Position numbers and translations under genes: made by a program. Shown here piece after piece: positions 33,533-44,130 of a DNA stretch of 64,000 nt (its first letter is position 1; every line of letters starts with the position of its first letter). Location of the stretch: contig NW_012236530.1 of assembly GCF_000787575.1 (NCBI RefSeq), positions 1,640,740 through 1,704,739 of the forward strand, given 5' to 3'. Below the pieces are notes generated by a model. That model did not search any database, was not told the DNA's origin, and saw only the letters and a program-made list of their open reading frames with translations. Source of the stretch: Acytostelium subglobosum LB1. Taxonomy: Eukaryota > Evosea > Eumycetozoa > Acytosteliales > Acytosteliaceae.

Positions 33533-34012
33533 ATGCCAAGCAAGAAGAACACCGAAGGAGCCCCAGTTGCTGCCGCCGCAAAGAAGACCGCTGCCGAGAC
33601 TAAGGCCACCACCCCTAAGGTTGCCAAGACCAAGACTGCCTCTGCTGATGGAGAGAAGAAGAAGAAGAAGAAGAAGTCTGACTACTCCTCCTTCTCGACC
33701 TACATCCACAAGATCCTAAAAACCTTGACCCAGAACTCTGTCTCTGGTGGCACCGAGAAGAAGATCACCATGTCTGCCAAGTCGATGGCCGTCATGAACT
33801 CTTTCGTCTACGATATCTTTGAGAGAATCGCCACTGAGGCTGGTCTGCTTGCCAGAAAGAAGAAGAGAATGACTCTCCACTCTCGTGACATCCAGGTCGC
33901 CGTCCGTATCATCTTGACTGGTGAGCTCGCCAAACACGCCATCGTCCAGGGTATGACCGCTGTCTCCAAGTACAACCCAGCTGCCAACGAGTCAATGACC
34001 TCCACCCATTAA
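33533..34012 (+). CDS. H2B: Histone H2B
   Basis: Single-exon, 159 residues, longer than typical H2B (~125) because of an extended Ala/Lys/Thr-rich N-terminal tail ending in seven lysines. The histone fold is complete: SDYSSFSTYIHKILKTL (alpha 1), KSMAVMNSFVYDIFERIA (alpha 2), KKKRMTLHSRDIQVAVRI and LTGELAKHAIVQGMTAVSKY (C-terminal helix). Codon use is markedly biased to GCC, GTC and AAG, as expected for a highly expressed gene. H2B pairs with H2A in the nucleosome. There is no intron. No H2A gene lies nearby, unlike the H2A-H2B pairs common in other eukaryotes. Confidence 0.97.
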   Translation: MPSKKNTEGAPVAAAAKKTAAETKATTPKVAKTKTASADGEKKKKKKKSDYSSFSTYIHKILKTLTQNSVSGGTEKKITMSAKSMAVMNSFVYDIFERIATEAGLLARKKKRMTLHSRDIQVAVRIILTGELAKHAIVQGMTAVSKYNPAANESMTSTH

Positions 34013-34247
34013 GCCATCCAACAGCTCCATTGTAATGGTTGTTTTTAAAGGTGTTTCTAAACACCATCCTTCTTCGAAGAACTATATTGTCATCCTCATC
34101 AATAACTACGTTATCATATTGCCATATCCATTCATCCTTACCTTACATCGCTATCTATCTTTGCTTTGTCTTTATTAACAATCTCATTCAGTTGATTCAA
34201 TATTGGATCTTTGAAAAAATAGATGATAAAATAATGGATGCTATCTT

Positions 34248-34409
34248 TTATTGTGTCTTGGTCTCTTTGTCCTGAGCCTTCCTTGTGAACAACTCGGTCC
34301 TCTTGTATTGTACATTAGGACGTGTCTCTGAGGCCTCCAACAAAAATGACGCCAATGTTGATTGCGGCATTCTCATCTCTGTCCATCCATAGAGTGCCTC
34401 ACTTGGGTA
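34248..34409 (-). pseudogene. Orphan coding-like C-terminal fragment
   Basis: On the minus strand an open stretch reads ALYGWTEMRMPQSTLASFLL and continues to TAA at 34248-34250, with natural composition throughout. Upstream, coding-like text appears in two other frames (YEMNQFLVPPP near 34430; RRVFFASPTVTLDQ near 34480; DVDKVLQKVHLANRPLSLSI near 34600), separated by stops. It is either a small multi-exon gene whose splice sites I cannot place or a decayed gene. The family is not recognised. Between 34650 and 35051 I see nothing further. Confidence 0.35.
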
Positions 34410-35051
34410 TCATAGCGGTGGAGGGACAAGGAATTGGTTCATCTCATAGATAACACGAAGACTGGTCCAGGGTGACGGTTGGCGAAGCGAAGAAGACTCT
34501 TCTAATCATGACTGACAGTAGGTAAGTACTGTAATTGGATTGACCTCGAGGGAGCCAAGTTAGATAGTGGATGGATAATGATAAAGGTCTGTTCGCAAGA
34601 TGTACTTTTTGAAGGACTTTATCTACATCATCAATCATCAATATGAGACTCCTTCTACGTCATCTCACTCAATCATCATCCCTTCATATTGCCAATGTAC
34701 GATCAAAGACCCAATCTTTGTAATTTGGCATCCATACATCCAATCATCGTCGTTGGCATTGTCATTCATCGTCGTCATCAACAACATCATCCTTGAAATG
34801 ACGTTTTTGATATAGACCAGTAGTCTTTGTTACCCAATCAAAACCTACGACTTACCTGTAGGTTCCAATGATTGTTCTCTCTTTGTATCCCAAGTTTTGA
34901 TCAGATTCGCTCTGTAAGATATTTTCCGTGCCGAGCATAAAGTGTGTGTTTCTAACAAATTAAAGTGTGTCGATCAGACTTATCAAGGCAACACACAAAC
35001 AATCATTTAAACACATACATACACATAAACAACAAACACATATAACTACCA

Positions 35052-37437
35052 ATGGTATGAATAGATTGGAATAATCAACAAGACAACATTTAAATAAACT
35101 TTAAAGAACTCTAACACTTTGATCATCATTCATAAACAAACACAACAGCTACTCTATAGAATATCAGGCTCATTGGCCTTGTTATCATGCATTGGTGCAG
35201 TATTTGTTATCATCACATTCATCTGGTACAAGGACCTGAAGAAACATCCTACTCGTATGGTGTTCTTCCTGTCGATATGCGATCTGATCTTTAGTGCCAA
35301 GTATATGATCACCTCTGTCATTCCCAACTCACAGTCTCTACAACAACATATGGTCTGGTGCAACATTCAGGCTGCTTTACAACAGTTCTTTGGTCTGGCC
35401 TCCATCAGTTGGTCGGGCATGATCTCACTCAATCTGATCCTTACATCTGCCAATCCATTCCGCAACACATCCTCTCTGTCCAAGTGGTATCACGTCTGGG
35501 TGTGGGGCTTGAGCCTCGTGTCCACCGTGCTGATGTTTGCTCTCGACTATGAGGACATTGGACCTTCTGGTGATGGCACCTGCTGGCTGATGAACAAAAA
35601 GTCTCTGATGCGACTCTCCTTCTTTGTTCCGCTGATGGCCTACTTTGCACTCTCCATCGGATCACTCATCACAGCCTTTTACTACTCGGGCAACTTCTCT
35701 ACGCTGTCCGATGAGAACCGTCGTGGCATGCTCATTCGCATGAGTTCCTATACGGCCGTCTTCATTCTTTGTTGGCTCGGCCCAGTTATTCATCGCACTG
35801 TTCAGTGGACAGAGCCAAGCAACAACAAGAATGGTGACAGCAGTGACAGCAGCAACTTTGATCCAACACCATTGATGTACTTTGATGCGATTGGTGTGTC
35901 GGTGCAGGGCTTCATGAATGCTATAGTGTGGCTGACCAACCCTCAGTTCTTCAAGGGCTTCACCAACAATGTCAAGAGGGTCATACCATGTCTCAGCTTC
36001 AACAGACTGGAGGAGAACATACCACTGCTCAAATCACTCAAGGACGACATGCAGGATCCAACACAGTTGGCCACCTCTCTCAGGAACTACATTCTCACCT
36101 GTTGTCTCAAGGGCATCACTCTGTCGGTGGGCGACAACACAGATCCAGTCAATGAAATGTCCATCAAAATGAAGGATGACTGCAAGATATATACAGAGCA
36201 ACAGTTATTCCGTGAGGAGCTCAGCATACAGAGTTCCAGTATCAAGAAGCATCAGTTCAAGGACTACACACCAAAGACATTCGCAGCAATCAGGAGTCTA
36301 CAAGGTATTACACCTGAAGAGTATTTGGTATGTTGTTATTGGTTGGTTGTTTGAATGAATGTGGAAGTAATAATTACTGACCAATACATTACAGCGATCA
36401 TTCAATGCAGAGACCTTCTTTGATGTACTATCCAACCAGAAGTTTTCAGAGGGCAAGAGTGGAAGTTTCATGTGCTTTACACCAGACAACAAGTATCTGA
36501 TCAAAACGATCACTCAACAAGAGTCTGTCTTGCTACGAAACATTATGATCAAGTTTTATGATGTAAGTAGTAGTGGATTGATCAACCAATCAGTCAATCG
36601 TTCCATTGACACTTACACCACCCACCATAGTATTTCAAAGGAAACAGTTCATCCTATTTATTACGATTCTATGGTAACTACAAGATTGTGATGCCAAACC
36701 ATCATGTGTACCTGGCAGTCATGTCCAATGTGTTCAGTACGACGAAGCAAAAGATAACGGAGCGATATGACTTGAAGGGATCAAGTGTCAATCGTGGTGG
36801 ACACTACAACTATGATCCAAAGACACTTGGTCTGGATTTGGACTTTATCAACACCAGACAGTATCTCAACGTGCCTCCACGTCTCAAGGATCCAATACTG
36901 AATCAACTGGGCAAAGACTCTGACTTCCTCACTGGTCTCAATATTATGGACTACAGTCTACTGATAGGTGTTCATTCAAATGTTCAGCAACAACAACAGG
37001 AGGATGATGCATTATTACAACAAAAACAACAATCTCAACAAGAACAACAGGGTGATCCACAACCAGATCAACTACAACAACAACATCAACAACAACAACT
37101 ACAGGAACAACAACGATCATTGGAGGATGATAATATTCATCGTATTGGTATGTTAATGATGAACTACCCATTCTTTATTTGATGAGCGGGTTCACTTACC
37201 TAGACATATTACCCAACAAACCAACCAACAGTGACGTCGACAAGGAAGGAAGTAGTTTACATTGGTATTATAGATATATTGCAACTGTATGATTTCAGCA
37301 AGAAGCGTGAGAGATTCTTGAAGGTGTACTTTGCCAGGAAAGATGGAGAAGGTATCTCGTCGGCACCACCCAAGTTCTATCGTCATCGATTCATGAAGCG
37401 CATGAAACAAATCATTGGCGGTGTGTATGAAGTGTAA
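35052..37437 (+). CDS. rpkA: RpkA, GPCR-phosphatidylinositol phosphate kinase fusion
   Basis: An N-terminal seven-helix receptor (residues ~5-285) is fused to a C-terminal phosphatidylinositol phosphate kinase domain (~330-690), an architecture known from amoebae and oomycetes. Exons with clean phases: 35149-36327, 36395-36562, 36631-37147, 37232-37437. The coding frame opens just after an ACAG acceptor at 35148. The only plausible start is ATG 35052-35054, directly followed by a GTATGA donor, so exon 1 may carry only the start codon; this is inferred. Kinase landmarks are ERYDLKGSSVNRG, LNIMDYSLLIGVH, then a Gln-rich insert before YIGIIDILQLYD and KRERFLKVYF. Dictyostelium RpkA acts in cell-density sensing and phagocytosis and localises to endosomes. 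Confidence 0.93.
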
Positions 37438-37642
37438 ACAACAATAATAATACAATGTCATGTTACATGATCAGATATCTATCTTAATCTTCCCACTGTT
37501 TAGTGTCTTTATGGGAAGTTCATATCATTAGCTTGGCGCCAAATTCAAATGAATAGGTTAACCCAGATTCATTAATGTTTGTTTGATAGAGTGATAATAA
37601 CAACAACAACATATAATATATAATATATATATATAACAAACA

Positions 37643-39078
37643 ATGTCAATAGCCTCAGAGACAGCAACAACAACGATAACAACTGTTAGATTCAATGATC
37701 ACTACCCATTGAATGGTTTCAAACTGCTAGAGGTTAGCAGTGATGTATTGGATGATTTACAATCAACCGGAAGGTAGCTATTCATCTAGTTATCTATCTA
37801 TCTAACATCTTGTTGTTATACATCCAGCTCATTAACCATGATCATACACAACAGATTAGTTATAAAGGGAGTGGATAAGAATGATGAGGCAGTATTGTGC
37901 ACCAGCATTAAGACATATGTGCTAAAGTCAGCTCATACTTCAAACTCAATGATGCTCACCCACCAACAGACTGGCAGTAATACCTACTCGATCGAATCAT
38001 TACAACAGCTACACTATGAGTTGACAGAGATACCACCTAGACTGGCAACTATCAAAACTCACTTGCTCAAACGACCAATCGACAATAATCAATGCTTCAA
38101 CAATGTGGATGGAATGGTCATTGACAATGGCACTGATGTTAGTACTGCAGTAGGATATACTATGCCTCAATTGGAATCACTGGTACAGGCCAGTCCACTT
38201 GAAATACAACAGTATCTCAACAGTGTACTTCATGTGTTCCACATTGGAGGTATGTTGTATCTATCATTCTTGATATGTTGGTGACGTTGTCTGTCAGACT
38301 AAACGATTGACTGGATCACACACACAGACAGGATTGCATTGTTCTCTGAAAGATACCACGAGCGATTGGTGGAGTTGATATTGACAGAGATAAACATCAA
38401 TGGTTGGTCATCTCATTCCATACCAATCAATGAGTGCATTGAGAAGATTGGTGACACACCAAGACAGGCATTGGAGTATATCTTTCATATCTATGCTACA
38501 AAGTGCGAGGATAAGATGTCAAGTAATAGTGATCAATATTACAAACTAGACACCAATATGATTTGTATATTCAGAGGCAAGCAAATACTAAAGGTATGTT
38601 GTTGACCATCACTGGATCATATCAATATTGATGATATTCTAATATTGCAGTGGACATCCTTACAGAGTGTTGGAGTAATGCCAATGGACAAGTTCTTGGA
38701 GAAATGGACAGACTCTGTACCAGTTGGATTCACACCACGCTTCGACATGCTAAAAGGAGTGGCAGTGGCAACGGTGGCCAAGAACAACAACAAACCAACG
38801 GCAACATACTTGAGTGAAGAGGATTTACCAATAATGCCAAAGGATAGATTCATACAGTTGTTTAAGATCAATACCAAATGGAGTCTACCAGAGTTGGAAC
38901 CATATATTAGGTAGGTATCTATTTGAGTTGTCACCAATGCACAATCTAACTGATATTGTTCAACACATATAGACCTATTATCACACAGGACGCAGGACTG
39001 GAATCGTTTGTGCTAAAGTTTGCCAGGTCTGCACCTGTTCCAGGTTCAAAGGAGAAAATATATATGTCACGTTATTGA
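37643..39078 (+). CDS. dscc1: DSCC1 / Dcc1, Ctf18-RFC cohesion factor
   Basis: Five exons (37643-37773, 37828-38249, 38328-38593, 38651-38910, 38973-39078) join in phase to 394 residues; human DSCC1 has 393. With Ctf8 it forms the specificity arm of the Ctf18-RFC clamp loader, which helps load PCNA and establish sister-chromatid cohesion. Motifs: FKLLEVSSDVLDDL near the start, LVIKGVDKNDEAVLCTSIKT (the most conserved block), and YVLKSAHTSNSM. Three winged-helix-like segments follow (RPRF-type GFTPRFDMLKGVAV), ending FFVLKF-like ESFVLKFARSAPVPGSKE. Strong length and motif agreement. Confidence 0.9.
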
Positions 39079-39152
39079 CAACATTAGGGTCCATGTAACA
39101 ATTTCTAGATCACTCTTTATATGCGCCAAACAAATAACTACTAATGTTTATT

Positions 39153-40648
39153 CTAGAAGTTTACTACAGCAGGGTTATTGATACCAATCATGTAGCAATC
39201 ATCATTGGTTGCATTGATGTAGGCATATCCGCCATATCCCCATTTGGTACCCCAAGAGCTTCAATCATGATATGGATAGTGTGGTAATATTATGTGTTAG
39301 CGAATGGGAATACCTGATGTGTTTGTTGTATCATACATACTTTCTTACGATCCAGTAGTCATTATAGGTATTGTAGCCTACGATCACGATCACATGATTG
39401 GTATCATTGTACTTTACAGCACAGTTCAAAATACCACTCTTGTAGTTCCTCCACGTTGTGTCTGACATAACACCAGTCACCACTGGACCATTCTGAAGCT
39501 CATCGATAATGGCTTGCTTGGTGTTGTGCAGGAACTTCCAAGAGGCCCACTTGACATGCGGTCGGTCCGGTTGGTGCACACACGTGTCATTCTTTGCGAC
39601 GTAGGGGATGTCTGCTTCCGATTGGATACCGGTTGCAAACGTTCTAAAGATCTTGGTATACCACCCACCAGCACATCCATATGGCAAGCAGTTGACCATT
39701 TGTTGTTCCGATAGATCAATGGCTGTGTTTGGATCGCCTCCATACTTTTGCATGTACTTGGCCTCAATATGAGCAATAGACTATTATTATTATTTCGGGA
39801 TGATCGATCAGTAATCAAGAATCATTAAACTTATAATCAGGTGATGATGAGAGGATACATACAGCGTAGCTCCAACATGATCCACAGTTTCCTTGGGATT
39901 TGACTGGTGTTAGAATGTTCTTTGTTCTCCAATCAGAGTCGTTGGGACTGACAGGTGGTGTTGTGGGTGTTGGTGTTGGAGGCTGTGTAGGTGTTTGAGT
40001 TGGTGTTTTGGTTGGTGTCTGAGTCGGAGTTTGGGTTGGTGTCTGAGTTGGAGTTGTAGTTGGTTTGGGTGTTACTACAAATTTCTTGTAAGGATCAGCT
40101 CCAGGTAGACCTCCAGCAGGATAATAATCACAGATTATGGTTGTCTTTAGAAATCCACATGATGAGGTTTTGGCACATCCAATGCTCAGACTTCTGTTTG
40201 ACATTGCAACGAGATATGGCTGACAAGCTTTACCTGGTTTGCAAGTTGACTTGCTCCAATCATATTGGTCAGCAAGTTGAATAACATTCTTGAGAGTCTA
40301 GATGATAAGTTAGTTTAGTTAGAGAGATATATTAATTAACATGGCAATTTGACATACCTTGTTCAAACTAAATGAGAGTGATGAAGTACTCCTCCATTCA
40401 CTGTAGATACCATAGAGAGCACCAGGACTTAAAGATGATGAACAATTGTCTAAATGACTTTGAACCAAATTAGCAATGGTATTGTTCCAAACCAGAAGGG
40501 GCAAAGGTGATAGAGGAGAAGGAGTTGGGGAGGACCTCCATGAGTTATGAATCTCTACGATTGAAGCGATATCCTTCGAATCCAAAGGAGCACCTAATAG
40601 AGGTGTGATCAAACTGATCAATGTAAATAAAAATAATATATATTTCAT
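39153..40648 (-). CDS. CAP-domain / papain (C1A) fusion cysteine protease
   Basis: Four exons (40648-40358, 40297-39863, 39780-39341, 39258-39153), all in phase, 423 residues. The start chosen (40648) gives the signal peptide MKYILFLFTLISLITPLLG. Residues ~25-170 form a CAP (SCP/PR-1) domain: VEIHNSWRSSP, LLVWNNTIANLVQSHLDNC, LSIGCAKTSSC and TIICDYYPAGG. The usual Glu/His metal-site residues are not obvious, so it may not bind zinc. A Thr/Pro-rich linker (PTQTPTQ repeats) leads to a papain-family domain with oxyanion Gln and Cys238 in SQGNCGSCW, His371 (DTNHVIVIVGYN) and Asn389 (VRNSWGTKWGYGG). The I29 inhibitory propeptide normally found upstream is missing. It is head-to-head with the I29-like gene at 41128. 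Predicted secreted or lysosomal. Confidence 0.88.
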
Positions 40649-41127
40649 TGTTATTTGTTGTTTGTTTTTTTTTTTTGGAATAGACAACATCTATTAAGTT
40701 GATGACGTACAAGATGTAGACTCATGATTAACCAAGATCGATCAAGTTGTTTTAATCGACTTATCGTACATTAATTAATTAATTAATTCCTTCTAATTTC
40801 TAAAGTTAGTCAATGGGTTGGACTGTGGTTTGGGCCAAAGACTGGTCTTTTCAATTAAACAGACATAAAAAGCTCGTTCAAAATAACCCTTCACCAGATA
40901 TTTATTGACAAATCACGATCTTCAAAAATCTAGATGGCGTGTCACGCACAAAGTCAAGACTTAATTAATCCAATCGGTTAAAGAAACAATCTGGTTGTAG
41001 AACCATCGATCCCAAATTGTAGAACTACATCTAACTCTACACCAATAGAATAAGTTCAATCTAAATCGAGTTGGGTTTTTAGTTATTATTATTAGTAAAC
41101 TAAACAAAAAGAAAGATACAGATAACA
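40649..41127. promoter_or_regulatory. Shared divergent promoter region
   Basis: This is the 479-bp spacer between the start codons of the CAP-papain protease (minus) and the I29-like protein (plus). It is AT-rich, with an ATTAATTAATTAATT tract at 40770-40787 and T- or A-rich runs next to each start codon (40660-40675, 41078-41112). Any element here could control both genes; no specific motif can be named. Confidence 0.45.
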
Positions 41128-42002
41128 ATGTCATTGTCAAATATTAAGTTTATGTTATTATTAGTGTCATTGCTCATATTAGTCTCGGTAATAGGAGGAG
41201 TACCAACTGAAAATGAACTATGGAATTCATTTATTAATTGGAGGGATACCTATGAGATTGTTTATAGCAATGATGAGATACAATCAAGGTTTGCTAAATA
41301 TAAAGTATGTATTTAAATAGACAATGTTATATAATATTTTATTAATATATATAAATATATTATAGATCAACCTTTTAGAAGTTGCCAAGCTGAATGAAGT
41401 AAGAACTGAAGGTGTTGATATCTACCTTGACTTTGCCACATCTACATCTGATACTACACAAAGATCTTTGTTGGCAGAAGTAGAACCTGTAGTATCGTAC
41501 CCCTCCGAGATTCAACCAACTTGTAAGTATAATTTAAATCATTTTTGGAAGTTATCCCAATCTATTGCTTACAAAATATATATTATTAGATTCCGTCAAT
41601 GAATTTAGTGATATGTCTGTATCAGAGTTTAGTGAGGGCCATTTTGGAGGTGATAGTACTTTAGCTGATCGACCTGAATTGATTGTTGCCGCTGCCACCT
41701 TGTCAACTGGTGCTTTGGCAGGAGCTATCGCTGGAGGTATTGCAGCGGTTGCCGCAGTGTCAGTAGCAGCAGGTGTAATTGCCTATAGACGTATGAATAG
41801 AAAATCAGTCCAGGTACAAGTGGAGTTGGAATCTTCAAGTCAAGCATCTCCAGTTGCCACAACTGCACAGCCAGTTAAGAAACTAAGGACCAGAACCTTA
41901 ATTGATGTGTTTAGCTTTAGACCAAAGAACCCCTCGCACAAGTCAATCACTGCCAGAGCTGTTCCATCTACTGGAACTGTTGTAGTTGATGCCCAACAAT
42001 AA
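41128..42002 (+). CDS. Membrane-anchored I29 (cathepsin propeptide)-like protein
   Basis: Three exons (41128-41304, 41366-41522, 41590-42002) in phase, 248 residues. A signal peptide (~1-24) is followed by an I29-type domain. The ERFNIN signature is complete: Glu50, Arg54, Tyr58, Asn61, Val65, Asn69, spaced E-x3-R-x3-Y-x2-N-x3-V-x3-N. The later SVNEFSDMSVSEF block (~113-125) matches the conserved NxFxD..-type end of cathepsin propeptides. No peptidase domain follows. Instead there is one hydrophobic Ala/Gly/Val-rich segment (~143-177) followed by RRMNRK and a basic cytosolic tail of ~70 residues. Stand-alone I29 proteins (CTLA-like) inhibit papain-family proteases. Inhibition of the neighbouring protease is a hypothesis. 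Confidence 0.82.
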
Positions 42003-42148
42003 AGTTTGGATTTTGGTTGTTGAAAGAATACCTCTTTGTTGGTGTAGTAGTAAAGATGGCAAGATGTACATTACTGAGGTCTTGGGCTGCCTTTGAAGAT
42101 TGAAGTAGATAAATATTCGGCACTTTATTGATCGACCAACAGTACCAT

Positions 42149-43894
42149 TTAAATGATCCTTAGTCTATCTGTTCGTACATTGCTCTGTTTTTTAACTCCA
42201 TTAAGAGAGTGACTTGAAATGACACATTCCTCTAATGACACGTTGATGAGAGTGGAGTTTGGGAAGTTGGTATGCAAAAGGTTGGAGTTTGCCAACTTCA
42301 CATTGTTGAGCTTGGTGAACTTGAGCAGGGTGCCAGTGAGTGTTGCACGGGTGACGTTGAGATTGTCGAGCTTGCAGTGTGCAAAGATGCATGCCTCAAA
42401 TGTTGATTGGAAGCCATTGAGGTTGTCAATGTTGGTGTCGATCAAGTTGGTCTTATTGTGCACTGCGTTTGACATGTTGCAGTTGGAGAGCTTGCAATTG
42501 GTAAAGGTGCAATTGACAAAAGAAGCGCCAATAAATTCACAATTACTAAAGGTGCACTCAATGAACTGAGTGCTATTGATGCGAGTGCTGTTGAGCTTGA
42601 CATTGTCGAACTGACAGTGATTGTACACTTCGCACATAAAGACAGAGCCAATGAATGATCTGTTGCTGTACTTCTCGTTGAGTTTTGGTGGCGAGGTGTT
42701 GAGATAGACATGTTGGAAATCAGATGGTATCGTTGACTTGGCCGCTTTGACATTGATGTTGGATATACTGTTGTTGGCATTGGTGGTGGATGATGCTGCT
42801 GGCGAGAATGTATTGACGTTTGGCATCAAACTCGTGTGTAAAGGTTGATGGAAGGATTGTAGTACAGATGGATTGCTATGAAGGTTGGGGTATAGATATG
42901 AGGAAGGTCGTGGAGGATATTGATAGGTTGGTGGTCCGTTGGGTTGGTATGGTGATGTTGGCATGTAAGAGGCAGGAGGTGTGTAGGTCTGGTAGTGATA
43001 CATCGAGGGTGGAAAGATCGTACTGGAGGGATAGAAAGAGTTCTGAGGTGGTGTTGGAAGGGCTGGAGGTGTTGGAAGGGCTGGAGGTGTTGGATGTATA
43101 GTTAGATTTGTTATAGGATTGGATGATGTAGTTTGTGTTGGTGGCCTCTCGAGGCTTGTCAAAGGTGGGGCTATCGCGGTTGATTGCGGAGTTGGAAGAG
43201 GTTGAGGATTATTGGGTATTGGTGGATTAGATGTACTATTGTTGTTGTTATTATTATTATTATTATTGTTGTTGTTAATATTGTTGGCATTCTGTGGGGC
43301 ATCATTCGCAAACATCCTCCTGGTGAAATCAATTAGAGGTGTTATAAAAGATGTTGTGTTGCCACTGCTGTTGTTGTTGCTGTTGTTATTGCCATTCATT
43401 GGCTTAACCTTGGGTATCAGTCCAGGTGGTAGTACTAATGGTTGTATGTTAGTGTATGCATTCAGACATTGAAAATCAATCACTGACAACAATGACATAC
43501 CAATTGAACATGATTGAACATGGTCTACAATATCCTTTCTGGTCGTAGACTTTAAGCAGACCTTACAGGTGACCTTTACTTCTGATAGAGGTCTGAACAA
43601 GAAGCGCTGTGTTGAAGGTGTCAGCAGCACGTCATTCCAGTGCTGAACGTCGTATCGACAGAAGGGACATCGCTTCTGTTTCTCTACACACTGTCGACAG
43701 AATAACTGACTGCACTGTGAGTTCTGTGAAGAGTGCTCCACTGGATCGATCAATGGGCAATAGCAAATCGGACAGTCAATTGCTTCATTCTCTTCGTTTT
43801 CATCGTCATATGTGAATGGCTATGGCAGTAGCGATTGTTAGAATATGACATCGCTGTGTCTTTGGTTAGTGTAGATACATACAAGGTCATCCAT
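42149..43894 (-). CDS. RING finger / pentapeptide-repeat protein
   Basis: Two exons (43894-43883 encoding MDDL; 43819-42149), 560 residues. The short first exon is supported by a GTATGT donor and a phase-0 CATAG acceptor. The N-terminus has a C3HC4-type RING (CPICYCPL...LFCRQCVEK...CPFC), then a second Cys/His cluster (VTCKVCLKSTTR...DHVQSC). This is followed by Asn- and Pro/Tyr-rich linkers. The C-terminal ~150 residues are pentapeptide-like repeats with hydrophobic residues every fifth position (CEFIGASFVNCTFTNCKLSN). A RING suggests E3 ubiquitin-ligase activity, and the pentapeptide beta-helix would be the target-binding or scaffold part. I do not recognise a characterised homologue with this order. 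It is tail-to-tail with the I29-like gene and head-to-head with 44131. Confidence 0.8.
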
Positions 43895-44130
43895 CTAAAT
43901 GTATAAATATCTATTTCTTTGTTTGTTTGTTTGTTTGTAATAATAATAATGAGCAAGATTTAATGAGAAATTGGAATGATTCATTCAACTTTGTCTTGGA
44001 AAGCTGAGGTTGTTTTCAAGGTGTGTTGAACTACTTCCTCTTCTTCATTATTACAACATCTAACATTTATCATTCGCAGGTTATCAGGGAGCATCGTAGA
44101 GTGCAGCACTAGACAACAACCTTTATAGCT

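Noticed and set aside
28190-37437. PI3K, RpkA, ErkB and inositol monophosphatase as a functional cluster
   Set aside because: They share phosphoinositide or chemotaxis themes, but orientations differ, unrelated genes lie between them and dictyostelids have no operons; proximity is probably chance.
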